Source: Leptolyngbya sp. PCC 7375 (lineage in GTDB: Bacteria > Cyanobacteriota > Cyanobacteriia > Phormidesmidales > Phormidesmidaceae). Taken from it: a stretch of 64,000 nt of DNA. The notes beneath the pieces are model-generated. The model did no database searches. It was not told the origin of the DNA and saw only the letters and a program-made list of their open reading frames with translations. Where the stretch lies: NCBI RefSeq assembly GCF_000316115.1, contig NZ_JH993797.1, positions 5,008,486 to 5,072,485 on the forward strand, written 5' to 3'. Below are positions 1-9,344 of the stretch, in pieces. The number at the start of each line of letters is the position of its first letter. The stretch's first letter is position 1. The translations under genes were made by a program, and so were the position numbers.

Positions 1-38
1 CACTCTTCGATGGCAAGAAGAACTGCATCGGGGTTCAT
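1..38 (-). CDS. Possible 5' end of a gene running off the window
   Basis: An ATG at position 38 opens a minus-strand frame of 12 codons (MNPDAVLLAIEE) that continues past the window edge. No Shine-Dalgarno sequence precedes it, since the AGGAGG at 54-59 lies on the other strand. It could equally be chance; I do not recognise the product. Confidence 0.2.
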   Translation of the reverse strand, partial: MNPDAVLLAIEE

Positions 39-857
39 AGAAGGTAAAAAGACAGGAGGCAATCTACAGGAAACTACCTAATATTTTCGCATAAAAAATT
101 AGGTCTCAAATAAATCATAAAGAGCTTTCCGACTTTTCCGACTTTTTTGGTTAGACATGTTCATACTTCGATACATTCTTTATTTCTCAAATCTCTATAG
201 CGATCTCGTCGAATAATTTAAATACGGTACATGTAGCCGACAAATGCATTTTTCAACACAGCAGATTTTCTATGTTGTCTATAGATATTGATCGGCAAAT
301 TGTTGGACTAACTTAAAACTCATGCTCAATCTTTGCTGTAATCTATTAGGCAAAGGCTATGGATTGTTGTATTTTGTGGGGTTTAATGTTTTGGATGGGA
401 ACGTGAGCCGTGAGTAATGAGTAGGATTTCAGCGATAATAATCATTTGACTGCTTTCTTCTTTTATCCCAATCTTGAATCCTGGTGAACCACTAGCAGTT
501 CATAGTTTCAAGCGTAGTGAATTCTCTCAAATTTTCTTCTGCTGTACAGGTGTTCAGACTTTTCCGTCTTTTTTGCGAAAATTTATATAGCAGTCTTTTC
601 TTAAAGGAGTAATCATTCTGTCGGGTTGACTACACTACATTCATGACAATTATGCCAAAACATATAGGCAGAACTCTTGCGTATACATAATGGTCTGTCT
701 ATTATCATTGTTCAGTTCGAATACTTTTCTCCACCGGTAGCGTTTGTTACTGCTTTATCTATGATTCGCTGAGTGGCCTCCTCAAGGAGGCAACTTTAGA
801 TTTAGTGAATTTGTTACTCTTTTTTATAGACGTTAGTTATCAAGCGTCAAGCGAGTT
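39..857. other. AT-rich intergenic region, no gene seen
   Basis: No convincing coding frame on either strand. Two similar pyrimidine-rich stretches occur, near 128-150 and 548-573, sharing GACTTTTCCG followed by a T-rich run. A perfect 6-bp stem with a TCAA loop (GCCTCC...GGAGGC) lies at 776-791, just downstream of the minus-strand AAA/WD40 gene. It lacks a T-run on that strand, so its role as a terminator is doubtful. Confidence 0.5.
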
Positions 858-3800
858 TCAGGTATTATTTTCAGTGCCTGGTAAACCTTGGCAGAGCGTG
901 CGATCGCTATCCACCACGTCAACGTTTGTCCGCAAATAGTCAGCAATCCAGTCGCAGGCATAGCTCAGCTCATTTAAGGTCAACACCTCATCTAAAGACC
1001 AATGGGTAATGTTGCCATCTTCAGCAACGGTCAGTAATTCTCCATTGGGGCTAAATTTCACACTTTTGAAGCCTGCTCCATTGCCATAAAGGGTTTTGAT
1101 TTTGTTGCCATCTATAGACCATAGAACAAGGGTATTATCAGAGCCAGCGGTGGCTACCATTTGTCCATCAATGCTGAAATCTACCCCGAACAGGCCATTC
1201 GTATGGCCATCAAAGGTCCTGACCAATGTGCCATCCCAGCGCCAAAGCTTAGCGGTTTGATCAACACTGGCCGTGATAAAAAATTGACCGTCAGGGCTTA
1301 CCGATAGAGCAAAAATATCTGCACCATGGGCCTCAAGATCGTGGAGCAGCTCACCGTTTGTAGTATTCCAAATTTGAACGGTGCCTCCAGACCCCGATGA
1401 AACTAATTGCTGGCCATCTCGACTAAAGGCGACCCGATAGACGCGCCTCTGTTGGCCCTTCAAATGACGGATCAGTTGGCCCTCAACAGTCCATATTCGG
1501 ATGGAGCCATCTTCTGCACCAGCGGCAATGCGCTGACTATCGGGGCTAAAGGCAACATCCCACGACTGGAATTCGTGGCCCTCTAGATCTCGCAGAAACT
1601 GCCCATCCTGGGTCCATAGTCTTACAGTGCCAGTGGTTCCGACAGCGGCTATCATCTGTCCGTCTGGGCTAACATCAAACCCAAACAGGGTCCCTTGCTC
1701 TGCTTCCAGGTTAGTCACAATGTTGCGTTCTGTATCCCAGACCAAAGGCCTAGAACTATCACCAGAGACAATTTTTTCACCACTGGGACTGATCGCAATA
1801 TCCCACAAATCATCCCCCAGAAAGATAGTCTTAAGCAAAGGTGTTTCCCACTGTCTGAGTTCAGCCGTAGTGCCTGTCCCAGAGATGACAACAGAACGAC
1901 TATCAGTGGGAGAAAAGTTTAAGTTGCGAATATCACCTGGGGTTTGGACAATGCGCCAGGCAATTCCCTTTTTGCCCCAAATACGCAGGGTTTGATCCAA
2001 CCCTCCAGAGGCTAGAATTCTGCCATCTGTGCTAAAAGCCAAATGCTCAATCCGTTTTGTATGCCCTTTCAAGGTTCTAGTGGCGTCTCCATTGGGTTGC
2101 CACAATTGAATGACGGCCTCGTCGCCTCCGGTTGCGACAGTAGCCTCTGCAGGATTAAAGGCCACACTCCAAAGACTACTGCCTTTAGTCGCACCCCGTA
2201 GGGTACTCAGGAGTTGACCCGCAGACGACCAAAGTTTGGCCGTGTTATCCAGGCTAGCCGAAGCAATCGTCTGCTCGACTGGACTCACAGCCACCTGCCA
2301 AACCATTCCTTCATGTCCGCCTAGGGTGTAACGTAAGGTCCCATCTAGGTCCCAAACTTTCACCTGCTTATCAGCTCCACCAGAAACCAGAAAATCTCCC
2401 TTGGAGCTAAAGGCCAAATCCCAGGCTGCGCCTTCATGGGCTTCTATCGTCTGTAAGAGAGAGTTTGCATCTAAGTCCCACAGCTTTAGATGGCCGTCCA
2501 GATTGGTTGTCGCTAGCACAGGACGCTGGGGATGAAAGGCAACACCAAACGTTACGCTGCTATCTTCAAAGGTGTGTAGCAGTTGGCCATCCTTGGCCCA
2601 AAGCTTAACCGTTGTATCTCCACTGGTAGTGGCAATCAATTCTCCATCAGGGCTGTAGGTAACACCTAAAACCGGCCCCTTATGTCCTGACAATCGATTA
2701 CGCTCACTCATCCAGTAAACAATTTGGTTTAGAGCGCGATCAGCCTCTGCTGTTAGTTCAGGATGGTCCCCCTGGAGCGTTTCAAGCTTACGCTTGGCTT
2801 TAATGGCATCGATCAAGGCCTCTAATTCATGGTGAGAGGCAAACTGTCCATCTGCTGATGAGATCAGGGCACGAATTTCATTGAGTCGGGCATCCTGTTC
2901 GCTTAAAAGGGCCGCTTGTTCACTGCCGACGGCTCGACGATATTGCCAAAAGGTGGCCAAACCCAAAAGTGACACGATTACCAATGCCCCAGAGGTTAGG
3001 CCCAAGAGAATGCGTTGCAGACGAGCCGTTTGCTTGGCGGCCTGTGCTTTTTCTAGCTGCCGGGCTCGCTGATTTTCTTCCTGCTCCTGCTCCTGGCTTA
3101 AGGATAAAAAACGATAGTCTAAATCGCTGAGACTTTTACCCCGCGCCCAGACTTGAGCATCATGTAGTGCCTGCCCCCGTAACAGTCGCGATTCGTCAAT
3201 TTGCTGCGAGGTTACCCAGGCATTAAACATTTCTGAATAGGGGCGCAGAGCGGTTAACTGGCGCTGCACCCACTCCAGGGTAAAAACATTTTCATAAATT
3301 TGATTTTTGGCTTCGAGATGGCCATCGTGTCGCACCATCAGGCCGCTCAACAGTAAATCAATTTGATCGCGGCTATCGTCAGTGGGAATGGCTTGCCCTT
3401 CTAGCCACCGTTGATACAGGCCGAGCAGACGGCCTGCACGGTTGTCATCGTAGAGCAGTCGATCGCGAATCGTGCGCAGATGCTCTGGCTCATCTTGGGA
3501 TTCCCAATGGGTCAGAATGCGATCGCGAACCACACTGTCTACCCAAAAGTGTTCCATCCCAGGAGGAATACTTAAGGGCTCATTCAGAGATACCTGACTG
3601 GAAGTCATCAGTAATTGGCACACCTTCTGAGTCAAAAAAGGCTGACCACCGGTCCAGTTCAACACTTTCTGCAAAATGGTTTGGGTATTGGGGGTTTGAA
3701 TCTCTAACCCTACAGCCAGGGGCGCAGCTTCCCCTAGGGTAAAGCCATTCAATACAATGGCTCGTCCAATATTGAACGGCGTGCGCTGTTTGTCGGCAAT

Positions 3801-4361
3801 CAAATCTGCGGGAGCTGCCACCCCAAAGATGGCAAAGGTCAATTGTTTATAGGCCGACTCCACGGCGCGACGGTTGTAGCAAAAGCGAATCAGCGCAAAA
3901 AAGTCATCAACCGAGAACGGCAGATTCAACAGGCTATCCACCTCATCCACAAAGATGAACAGTCGCTGGTCAGGACACTGAGCCAGCAGCAGTTCAATGA
4001 ATTGACTCAGGATTTGGGTTAAAGACAGATGACTGTGCTCATCCCACCAGGTGCGGATGTCGCGGGTTTGCAGATTGACCTGTAGAGCCAGAGTGCCCAT
4101 CATGCCCCGGTACCACTGCTCCGGGGTAATATTGTCGCTGCCGATGTTAGTGACATCTAGTACAGCACAGCGATGCCCCTCGGCCTGTAGGCGATGCCAA
4201 CTGCGCACCATCAGCGATGACTTACCCATCTGGCGAGAATTGAAGATATAGCAAAACTCGCCCGCTAATAACGCGGTGTAGAGGTCTTTATCCGCTTGCC
4301 GTTCGATGTAGGTGGGGGCATCGTAATCGAGACTGCCACCGATTTGGTAGTATTTGGCCAT
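858..4361 (-). CDS. AAA-like ATPase with WD40 repeats (second of tandem pair)
   Basis: A 1167-residue STAND-like signalling protein. The N-terminal AAA-like ATPase (AAA_35 type) has a Walker A at about residues 41-50 (NSRQMGKSSL) and a Walker B-like LFIFVDEVDSLL near 133-144. A basic, coiled stretch and one hydrophobic helix (about 450-475) follow, then about fourteen WD40 blades, enough for two seven-bladed propellers, and a conserved cyanobacterial C-terminal tail containing ACDWIADYLRTN and DRTLCQG. The family is thought to act as nucleotide-dependent scaffolds; the ligand is not known. It starts MAKYYQIGGSLDY, matching its upstream paralogue, from which it is separated by 6 bp, so the two are probably cotranscribed. 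The helix between ATPase and propeller suggests membrane attachment. Confidence 0.9.
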   Translation of the reverse strand: MAKYYQIGGSLDYDAPTYIERQADKDLYTALLAGEFCYIFNSRQMGKSSLMVRSWHRLQAEGHRCAVLDVTNIGSDNITPEQWYRGMMGTLALQVNLQTRDIRTWWDEHSHLSLTQILSQFIELLLAQCPDQRLFIFVDEVDSLLNLPFSVDDFFALIRFCYNRRAVESAYKQLTFAIFGVAAPADLIADKQRTPFNIGRAIVLNGFTLGEAAPLAVGLEIQTPNTQTILQKVLNWTGGQPFLTQKVCQLLMTSSQVSLNEPLSIPPGMEHFWVDSVVRDRILTHWESQDEPEHLRTIRDRLLYDDNRAGRLLGLYQRWLEGQAIPTDDSRDQIDLLLSGLMVRHDGHLEAKNQIYENVFTLEWVQRQLTALRPYSEMFNAWVTSQQIDESRLLRGQALHDAQVWARGKSLSDLDYRFLSLSQEQEQEENQRARQLEKAQAAKQTARLQRILLGLTSGALVIVSLLGLATFWQYRRAVGSEQAALLSEQDARLNEIRALISSADGQFASHHELEALIDAIKAKRKLETLQGDHPELTAEADRALNQIVYWMSERNRLSGHKGPVLGVTYSPDGELIATTSGDTTVKLWAKDGQLLHTFEDSSVTFGVAFHPQRPVLATTNLDGHLKLWDLDANSLLQTIEAHEGAAWDLAFSSKGDFLVSGGADKQVKVWDLDGTLRYTLGGHEGMVWQVAVSPVEQTIASASLDNTAKLWSSAGQLLSTLRGATKGSSLWSVAFNPAEATVATGGDEAVIQLWQPNGDATRTLKGHTKRIEHLAFSTDGRILASGGLDQTLRIWGKKGIAWRIVQTPGDIRNLNFSPTDSRSVVISGTGTTAELRQWETPLLKTIFLGDDLWDIAISPSGEKIVSGDSSRPLVWDTERNIVTNLEAEQGTLFGFDVSPDGQMIAAVGTTGTVRLWTQDGQFLRDLEGHEFQSWDVAFSPDSQRIAAGAEDGSIRIWTVEGQLIRHLKGQQRRVYRVAFSRDGQQLVSSGSGGTVQIWNTTNGELLHDLEAHGADIFALSVSPDGQFFITASVDQTAKLWRWDGTLVRTFDGHTNGLFGVDFSIDGQMVATAGSDNTLVLWSIDGNKIKTLYGNGAGFKSVKFSPNGELLTVAEDGNITHWSLDEVLTLNELSYACDWIADYLRTNVDVVDSDRTLCQGLPGTENNT

Positions 4362-4367
4362 GGCTGA

Positions 4368-7300
4368 TCAGGATGGTGCAGAAGTAATGCCTTCGCAAAG
4401 AGTGCGATCGCTTGCTGCAACCTCGCTATTTGTTCGTAAATAATCCGCTATCCAAGTGCAGGCGTATTCCAGCTCGTTTAACGCCAACACCTGCTCTAGA
4501 TTCCACCGGGTGAGGGTGCCATCTTCAGCCACTGTCACCAGTTCTCCCGTGGCGCTAAATTTCACATCCTTAAAGCCAGGGCCATGACCCTGCAGAGTTT
4601 TGATTTTCTCTCCTTCTAGGGACCACAAGGTAACCGTATTATCGGCACTGGCAGTCGCCAGTATTTGACCATCGGCACTAAAATCCACCCCAAAAATGGC
4701 ATTGGTATGCCCTTCAAAGGTTCTGACCAAGGTGCCATCCCAACGCCACAGCTTGGCGGTTGCATCTCGACTGGCTGTGGCAAAAAACTGACCATCAGGG
4801 CTCACCGAGAGGCCAAAGACAGCCGCATCGTGGCCCTTAATCTCATGGAGAAGCGTGCCATCCGCCTGAAAAACCTGGAGCGCACCGCTGCCACTAGAAG
4901 CAGCTAGCCGCTGACCATCGGGGCTAAACACCACCCTTAGCCCTAGAGCCTTATTGCCCTGAAGCGTATGGATGAGTTCGCCATCCGTCGTCCACACAAG
5001 AATTCTCCCATCTTCGGCAATGGCAGCGAGCCGCTGACTATCAGGACTGAAGCTCGTACCCCAGGATTGTACGTCGCCGAGGCCTTGCAGATCGTGCAAA
5101 AGCTCCCCTGTTGGACTCCAGAGTTGGACAGTACCATTAGCACCCACGGCTGCAATCATTTGACCATTTGGACTGTAATCAAACCCAAATAACGTGTCTT
5201 GTCCGGCATCTAGAGTGCCAACAATTTTGCGGTCTCGATCCCAAACATGAACCATAGGACTGTCTCCAGAAATAAGACGTTCACCATCTGGACTGATCGC
5301 GATATCCCAGACATCGTCATCCAAAAAGATAGTTTGCAGTAAAGGGGACTCCCATTGCCTCAGTTGAGCTGTGTTGCCGGTGTCTAGCGTCACCATTGTT
5401 TGAGCATCGCTGCCAGCAAAGTTGATGCCACGCATATCGCCTGCCGTTTGGAGCACACGCCAGGGAGAGCCGTCTATCCCACGCATCCAGATAGTGCGGT
5501 CTAGCCCAGCGGAGGCGATCGTTTCACCACCGGGGCTAAAGTCGATGCCGCCGACGCGCTTCGTATGGCCTGCCAAGGTTTTCATCAGTGTGCCATCCGG
5601 CTGCCAAAGCTGTACCATCCGGTCATCCCCACCGATGGCGATCGTGTCGCCATTGGGGTTAAACGCTCCACTCCAGAGGCTGCCGCCGCTAGCCGCAGCG
5701 GGTAAAGTATTCAAAAGCTGACCGTCAAGCGTCCAAACTTTGGCAATGTTATCCAGGCCGGTTGAGAGAATCAGTTGCTTGGTGGCATTAACCGCAACTC
5801 GCAAAACCCCACTTTGATGCCCAGATAAGGTATTGAGTAAGGTTCCGTCCAAATCCCACACTTTAACCGTTTGATCAGCCCCCCCCGATACTAAAAACTC
5901 AGTTCCATCACTATGGGCACTAAAGGTGACATCCCAAGCCGGGCCTGTGTGAGCCTGAATCGTTTGAACTAATGTCTTATCGGTAATGTTCCAAAGTTTT
6001 AAGCTGCCATCCAAATTAGCGGTTGCCATTAGAGGACGTTGGGGATGAAACGCCACACCATAGCTGTCACCTGCATCTTCAAACATGTGTAATAGCTGAC
6101 CATCCCGAGCCCAAAGCTTGACGATGCCATCGCTACTACTCGTGACAATTAAGGCCCCGTCTGGGCTATAGTCAACCGCTAAAATCGACGTCTCATGGCC
6201 CGATAGTCGATTGCGTTCATTCATCCAGTAAACAATCTGATGTAGGGCGCGATCAGCGGCTGCTTCTAGCTCTGGATAAGACTCATCCAGAGCTTGGAGA
6301 TTACGCTTGGCCTTAATGGCATCAACGAGGGCATCTAGCTCTTGGTGAGAAGCAAACTGTCCTTCTGCGGATGAGATCAGTGCCTGAACCTCATTCAGAC
6401 GAGCCGTTTGTTCACCAGCGATCGCCCGCCGATATTGCAAAAATGCCGCCGCCCCTAACAATGAAACGACAGCCAATGCTCCTGAGGTCATTCCTAACAG
6501 GATGCGCTGTAAACGCGTCGTCTGTTTGGCGGCTTGAGCCTTTTCGAGGTCTAGTGATCGCTGTACTTCAATTTGTTCCTGTTCTTGTCCCAGGGCCAAA
6601 AAGCGATAGTCTAAATCGCTGAGACTTTTCCCCCTGGCCCAGGTTTGGGCATCTTGCAGTGCCTGTCCCCGCAGCAATCGGGATTCATCAATCTGCTTTG
6701 AAGCCACCCAAGCGTTAAGGGCTTCTGAGTAAGGGCGGAGGGCGGTCAACTGCCGCCGTACCCACTCCAGATTAAAAACGGTTTCATAAATTCGATTTTT
6801 GGCACAGAGATTTCCCTGTTGTTGCACCATCAACCCGCTCAGCAATAGATCAATCTGATCGCGACCATCATCGGTGGGTATTGTTTGACCTTCTAACCAG
6901 CGCTGATAAATCCCGAGCAAGCGTCCCGTACGCCGGTCATCATAGAGGAGTCGGTCGCGAATGGTGCGCAAATGCTCAGGCTCATCCTGCGATTCCCAGT
7001 GGGTGAGAATTTGATCTCTGACTACACTTTCCACCCAAAACTTTTCCATCCCCAGCGGTATATTTAGCGGGTCATTGACCGCTGTTTGACTAGAAATAAC
7101 TAATAACTGACAAACCTTCTGAGTCAAGAAGGGCTGTCCATTTGTCCAATTCAATACCTCTTGTAGAATGGCTTGGGTATTTTCGGTTTGAATCTTTAAG
7201 CCTTGGCCTAAGGGTGCGGCTTCTTCGAGGCTAAATCCTGTGAGCACAATTGCTCGACCAATATTGAACGGTGTGCGTTGTTTGTCGGCAATCAAATCAG

Positions 7301-7856
7301 CCGGAGCCGCCACACCAAAAATGGCAAAGGTAAGCCTTTGGTAGGCTGGCTCCACCGTACGACGGTTATAACAAAAGCGGATGAGCGCAAAAAAGTCATC
7401 GACTGAAAACGGTAGATTCAGCAGACTATCCACTTCATCTATAAAGATAAATAACCGGTGGTCTGGACATTGAGCCAGTAACATGTCAATAAACTGACTC
7501 AAAATTTGGGTCAACGATACGTGGCTGCGCGCTTCCCACCAGCTCCGAATATCTATTGTTTTTCGGAGACCAAGCTGTAGCGCCAGGGTGCCCATCAGCC
7601 CCCTGTACCATTGTTCGGGGGTAATGTGATCACTGCCAATATTAGTAACATCGACTACTGCACAGCGATAACCTTCTTCCTGCAGACGATGCCAACTGCG
7701 CACCATAAGAGAAGATTTTCCCATCTGGCGAGAGTTGAATATGTAGCAAAATTCACCCGCTAGCAAAGCGGAGTATAGTTCTTGGTCCGCTTGTCGTTCA
7801 ATGTAGGTGGAGGCTTGATAGTCAAGACTGCCTCCAACTTGATAGTAGTTGGCCAT
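4368..7856 (-). CDS. AAA-like ATPase with WD40 repeats (first of tandem pair)
   Basis: This is a close paralogue of the gene just downstream, with the same order: AAA-like ATPase with Walker A NSRQMGKSSL, a central hydrophobic helix, about fourteen WD40 blades, and a tail with ACTWIADYLRTN and DRTLCEG. The frame is open nine codons further upstream (to 7883), but the start at 7856 (MANYYQVGGSLDY) aligns with the paralogue start, so I choose it; the protein is then 1162 residues. The pair probably arose by tandem duplication, and a third decayed copy lies immediately upstream. Function is inferred only: a nucleotide-switch protein that uses the propellers to bind partners. Confidence 0.88.
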   Translation of the reverse strand: MANYYQVGGSLDYQASTYIERQADQELYSALLAGEFCYIFNSRQMGKSSLMVRSWHRLQEEGYRCAVVDVTNIGSDHITPEQWYRGLMGTLALQLGLRKTIDIRSWWEARSHVSLTQILSQFIDMLLAQCPDHRLFIFIDEVDSLLNLPFSVDDFFALIRFCYNRRTVEPAYQRLTFAIFGVAAPADLIADKQRTPFNIGRAIVLTGFSLEEAAPLGQGLKIQTENTQAILQEVLNWTNGQPFLTQKVCQLLVISSQTAVNDPLNIPLGMEKFWVESVVRDQILTHWESQDEPEHLRTIRDRLLYDDRRTGRLLGIYQRWLEGQTIPTDDGRDQIDLLLSGLMVQQQGNLCAKNRIYETVFNLEWVRRQLTALRPYSEALNAWVASKQIDESRLLRGQALQDAQTWARGKSLSDLDYRFLALGQEQEQIEVQRSLDLEKAQAAKQTTRLQRILLGMTSGALAVVSLLGAAAFLQYRRAIAGEQTARLNEVQALISSAEGQFASHQELDALVDAIKAKRNLQALDESYPELEAAADRALHQIVYWMNERNRLSGHETSILAVDYSPDGALIVTSSSDGIVKLWARDGQLLHMFEDAGDSYGVAFHPQRPLMATANLDGSLKLWNITDKTLVQTIQAHTGPAWDVTFSAHSDGTEFLVSGGADQTVKVWDLDGTLLNTLSGHQSGVLRVAVNATKQLILSTGLDNIAKVWTLDGQLLNTLPAAASGGSLWSGAFNPNGDTIAIGGDDRMVQLWQPDGTLMKTLAGHTKRVGGIDFSPGGETIASAGLDRTIWMRGIDGSPWRVLQTAGDMRGINFAGSDAQTMVTLDTGNTAQLRQWESPLLQTIFLDDDVWDIAISPDGERLISGDSPMVHVWDRDRKIVGTLDAGQDTLFGFDYSPNGQMIAAVGANGTVQLWSPTGELLHDLQGLGDVQSWGTSFSPDSQRLAAIAEDGRILVWTTDGELIHTLQGNKALGLRVVFSPDGQRLAASSGSGALQVFQADGTLLHEIKGHDAAVFGLSVSPDGQFFATASRDATAKLWRWDGTLVRTFEGHTNAIFGVDFSADGQILATASADNTVTLWSLEGEKIKTLQGHGPGFKDVKFSATGELVTVAEDGTLTRWNLEQVLALNELEYACTWIADYLRTNSEVAASDRTLCEGITSAPS

Positions 7857-7871
7857 GATTAAGCTGGGCGA

Positions 7872-8060
7872 GAGGGGGAACACTGTCGCAGAGATTGCGA
7901 TCGCTAGCTAAGACATTACGTTAGTACTCAAGTGATCCTTGAGCTAATCGTAGGCTTTGCTGAGGTCATTAAGTGTCAAGATTGTATCCAGACTTCCCAT
8001 GGTTAACGTTCCATTTTCGGCAACGGTCGCTAGTAAATGCGGGTATTGCTGATCTTTGGG
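7872..8060 (-). pseudogene. Decayed 3' end of a third AAA/WD40 paralogue
   Basis: Translating the minus strand gives PKDQQYPHLLATVAENGTL, then DTILTLNDLSKAYD, a stop, and in a shifted frame ASDRNLCDS. These match, in order, the last blade and C-terminal tail of the two intact neighbours (TVAEDGTL, VLALNELEYAC, ASDRTLCEG). At least one stop and one frameshift separate the pieces and no N-terminal or propeller coding sequence remains. It therefore appears to be the relic of a third tandem copy. Confidence 0.75.
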
Positions 8061-8583
8061 ATGACGTTAGTTGTGAGATACCGTCAAATAGCAGCGGCGC
8101 TAGACTGGTGCATTCCCTAAATAAACAATCGCTAAATTTGCAACGAGACTAAGTGTTACATGGTTGAAACTGCAACTGTTACTTTAGAGACTTTTTGTTC
8201 TCTCTCTCTCTCTCTCTATTTAGAGTTTTATGATCTTGGTTTAGCAAGAATTTCCCATGGCTCTTATGGTCTTTCGTCTGCAATAGTCTTCTCCCCTAGT
8301 AGAGTTAATAACAACATCCTCACTGTTGCCATCTAATTAGGGTTTGCTGAAAAACTCAATAAAAATCTCAGCGGTTATCCAGCAGCCCAGACGTGGTCAG
8401 TATTCCCTTGTTGATAGTCGAGGATTGTCAGCCAATTATTGCTTAACTTTGGCCCAAATGGACGCACATCTGCCTGATAGCCGCAGCATTGATATATAAG
8501 GGTTTGATTTTAGTTCTGTGGCCTGCAACCTTTATATCAAGGTATAGAGTTGTATAAGATGTCCGTGTGGAGGGGGTGTTCTC
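8061..8583. other. Intergenic region with a TC microsatellite
   Basis: No gene is seen. A run of about nine TC dinucleotides sits at 8199-8217. The last 60 bases hold the presumed promoter and the strong ribosome site (GGAGGGGG, about 8569-8576) of the MerR-type gene; TATAAG at 8553-8558 could be its -10 box. Confidence 0.5.
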
Positions 8584-8976
8584 ATGCTCAAGGTCAGCGA
8601 AGTTGCCAAAACGTTGAATATCAACTCACAGACGCTCTACTTCTATGAGCGCATTGGACTGATTCCACCACCCCACCGCACCACCGCAGGATATCGGTTA
8701 TATAGCGTGAAGGATGTCGAGCGGTTGCGCTTTATTACTCGGACCAAAGCGTTGGGATTGACGCTGGATGAAATCAGGGAAATCCTGACCTTGAAGGAGG
8801 GAAAATCCCTCACATGTCAGGCCGTGCAGGAACGATTGGCGGCTAAGTTGGCCCAAATTGAGGGGCAGATTCAGCAGCTTCAAGCCTTGCAGTGTGAGCT
8901 GAAGCCGTTGCTGGAACGCTGCCAGATCGCCAATCCTAATCACACTTGTGTGGTGCTGGATCAGGAAAAGGCTTGA
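8584..8976 (+). CDS. MerR-family metal-responsive regulator
   Basis: A 130-residue MerR-family transcription factor. The N-terminal winged helix is typical (LKVSEVAKTLNINSQTLYFYERIGL...GYRLY), followed by the dimerisation coiled coil. Cysteines at 78, 104, 113 and 122 and a histidine at 120 resemble the layout of ZntR-type metal sensors (Cys near 79, 114, 124, His near 119), so zinc or another soft metal ion is the likely effector, by inference. A strong GGAGGGGG ribosome site precedes the ATG. It is followed directly by a MerR-type operator whose -35 box overlaps its stop codon, and by a thioredoxin-fold protein and a permease, so it probably activates these two genes. Confidence 0.88.
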   Translation: MLKVSEVAKTLNINSQTLYFYERIGLIPPPHRTTAGYRLYSVKDVERLRFITRTKALGLTLDEIREILTLKEGKSLTCQAVQERLAAKLAQIEGQIQQLQALQCELKPLLERCQIANPNHTCVVLDQEKA

Positions 8977-9004
8977 CCTTATACCTATGTATAAGGCTTA
9001 CCAT
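8973..9004 (+). promoter_or_regulatory. MerR-type operator/promoter with long spacer
   Basis: A -35 box TTGACC (8973-8978) overlaps the merR stop codon. A -10-like TTACCA or TACCAT (8998-9004) follows with a 19- or 20-bp spacer, the over-long spacing typical of MerR-activated promoters. Between them is a perfect 8-bp inverted repeat, CCTTATAC at 8977-8984 and GTATAAGG at 8989-8996. It should drive the disulfide protein and permease genes. Confidence 0.8.
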
Positions 9005-9083
9005 CAGACTAGATGAATCAAACCTGCCTCAGACTCCTTCAGAGACAGTGATTCAAGCGGTATTGATGTTTGGAGAATCCATT

Positions 9084-9332
9084 ATGACTCAACGCATCGT
9101 CGAAATTTTAGGCACCGGCTGCAAGAAGTGCCATCAATTAGAAGCCAATGCCAAAGAGGCGATCGCATCCCTCAACCTGGAAGCCGATGTACATCACATC
9201 ACCGACCCGATGAAAATTGCCGAACGCGGCGTGATAAAAACCCCAGCCCTCGTGGTGAACGGACAGCTCCTGAGCCAGGGTAAAGTTCTCGCTCCGGAGC
9301 AAATTCAGCCACTGCTGACGGGCAATCAGTAA
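9084..9332 (+). CDS. Small thioredoxin-fold redox-active disulfide protein
   Basis: An 82-residue protein of the glutaredoxin-like MTH895/TM0996 (redox-active disulfide protein 2) family. It begins MTQRIVEILGTGCKKC, with the CKKC redox pair at residues 13-16, and has the cis-proline loop IKTPALVVNG. The reading frame is open further upstream (from 8946), but that part overlaps the merR gene and promoter; the ATG at 9084 sits after TGGAG and begins the family homology. It lies 12 bp before the permease gene. Members are often encoded beside DUF318/ArsP-like permeases and may deliver or reduce the metal or metalloid cargo; that role is inferred. Confidence 0.88.
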   Translation: MTQRIVEILGTGCKKCHQLEANAKEAIASLNLEADVHHITDPMKIAERGVIKTPALVVNGQLLSQGKVLAPEQIQPLLTGNQ

Positions 9333-9344
9333 GGAGGGTGGATT

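Noticed and set aside
1627..1995. Plus-strand frames inside the AAA/WD40 genes
   Set aside because: Shadows of repeated WD40 codons on the opposite strand.
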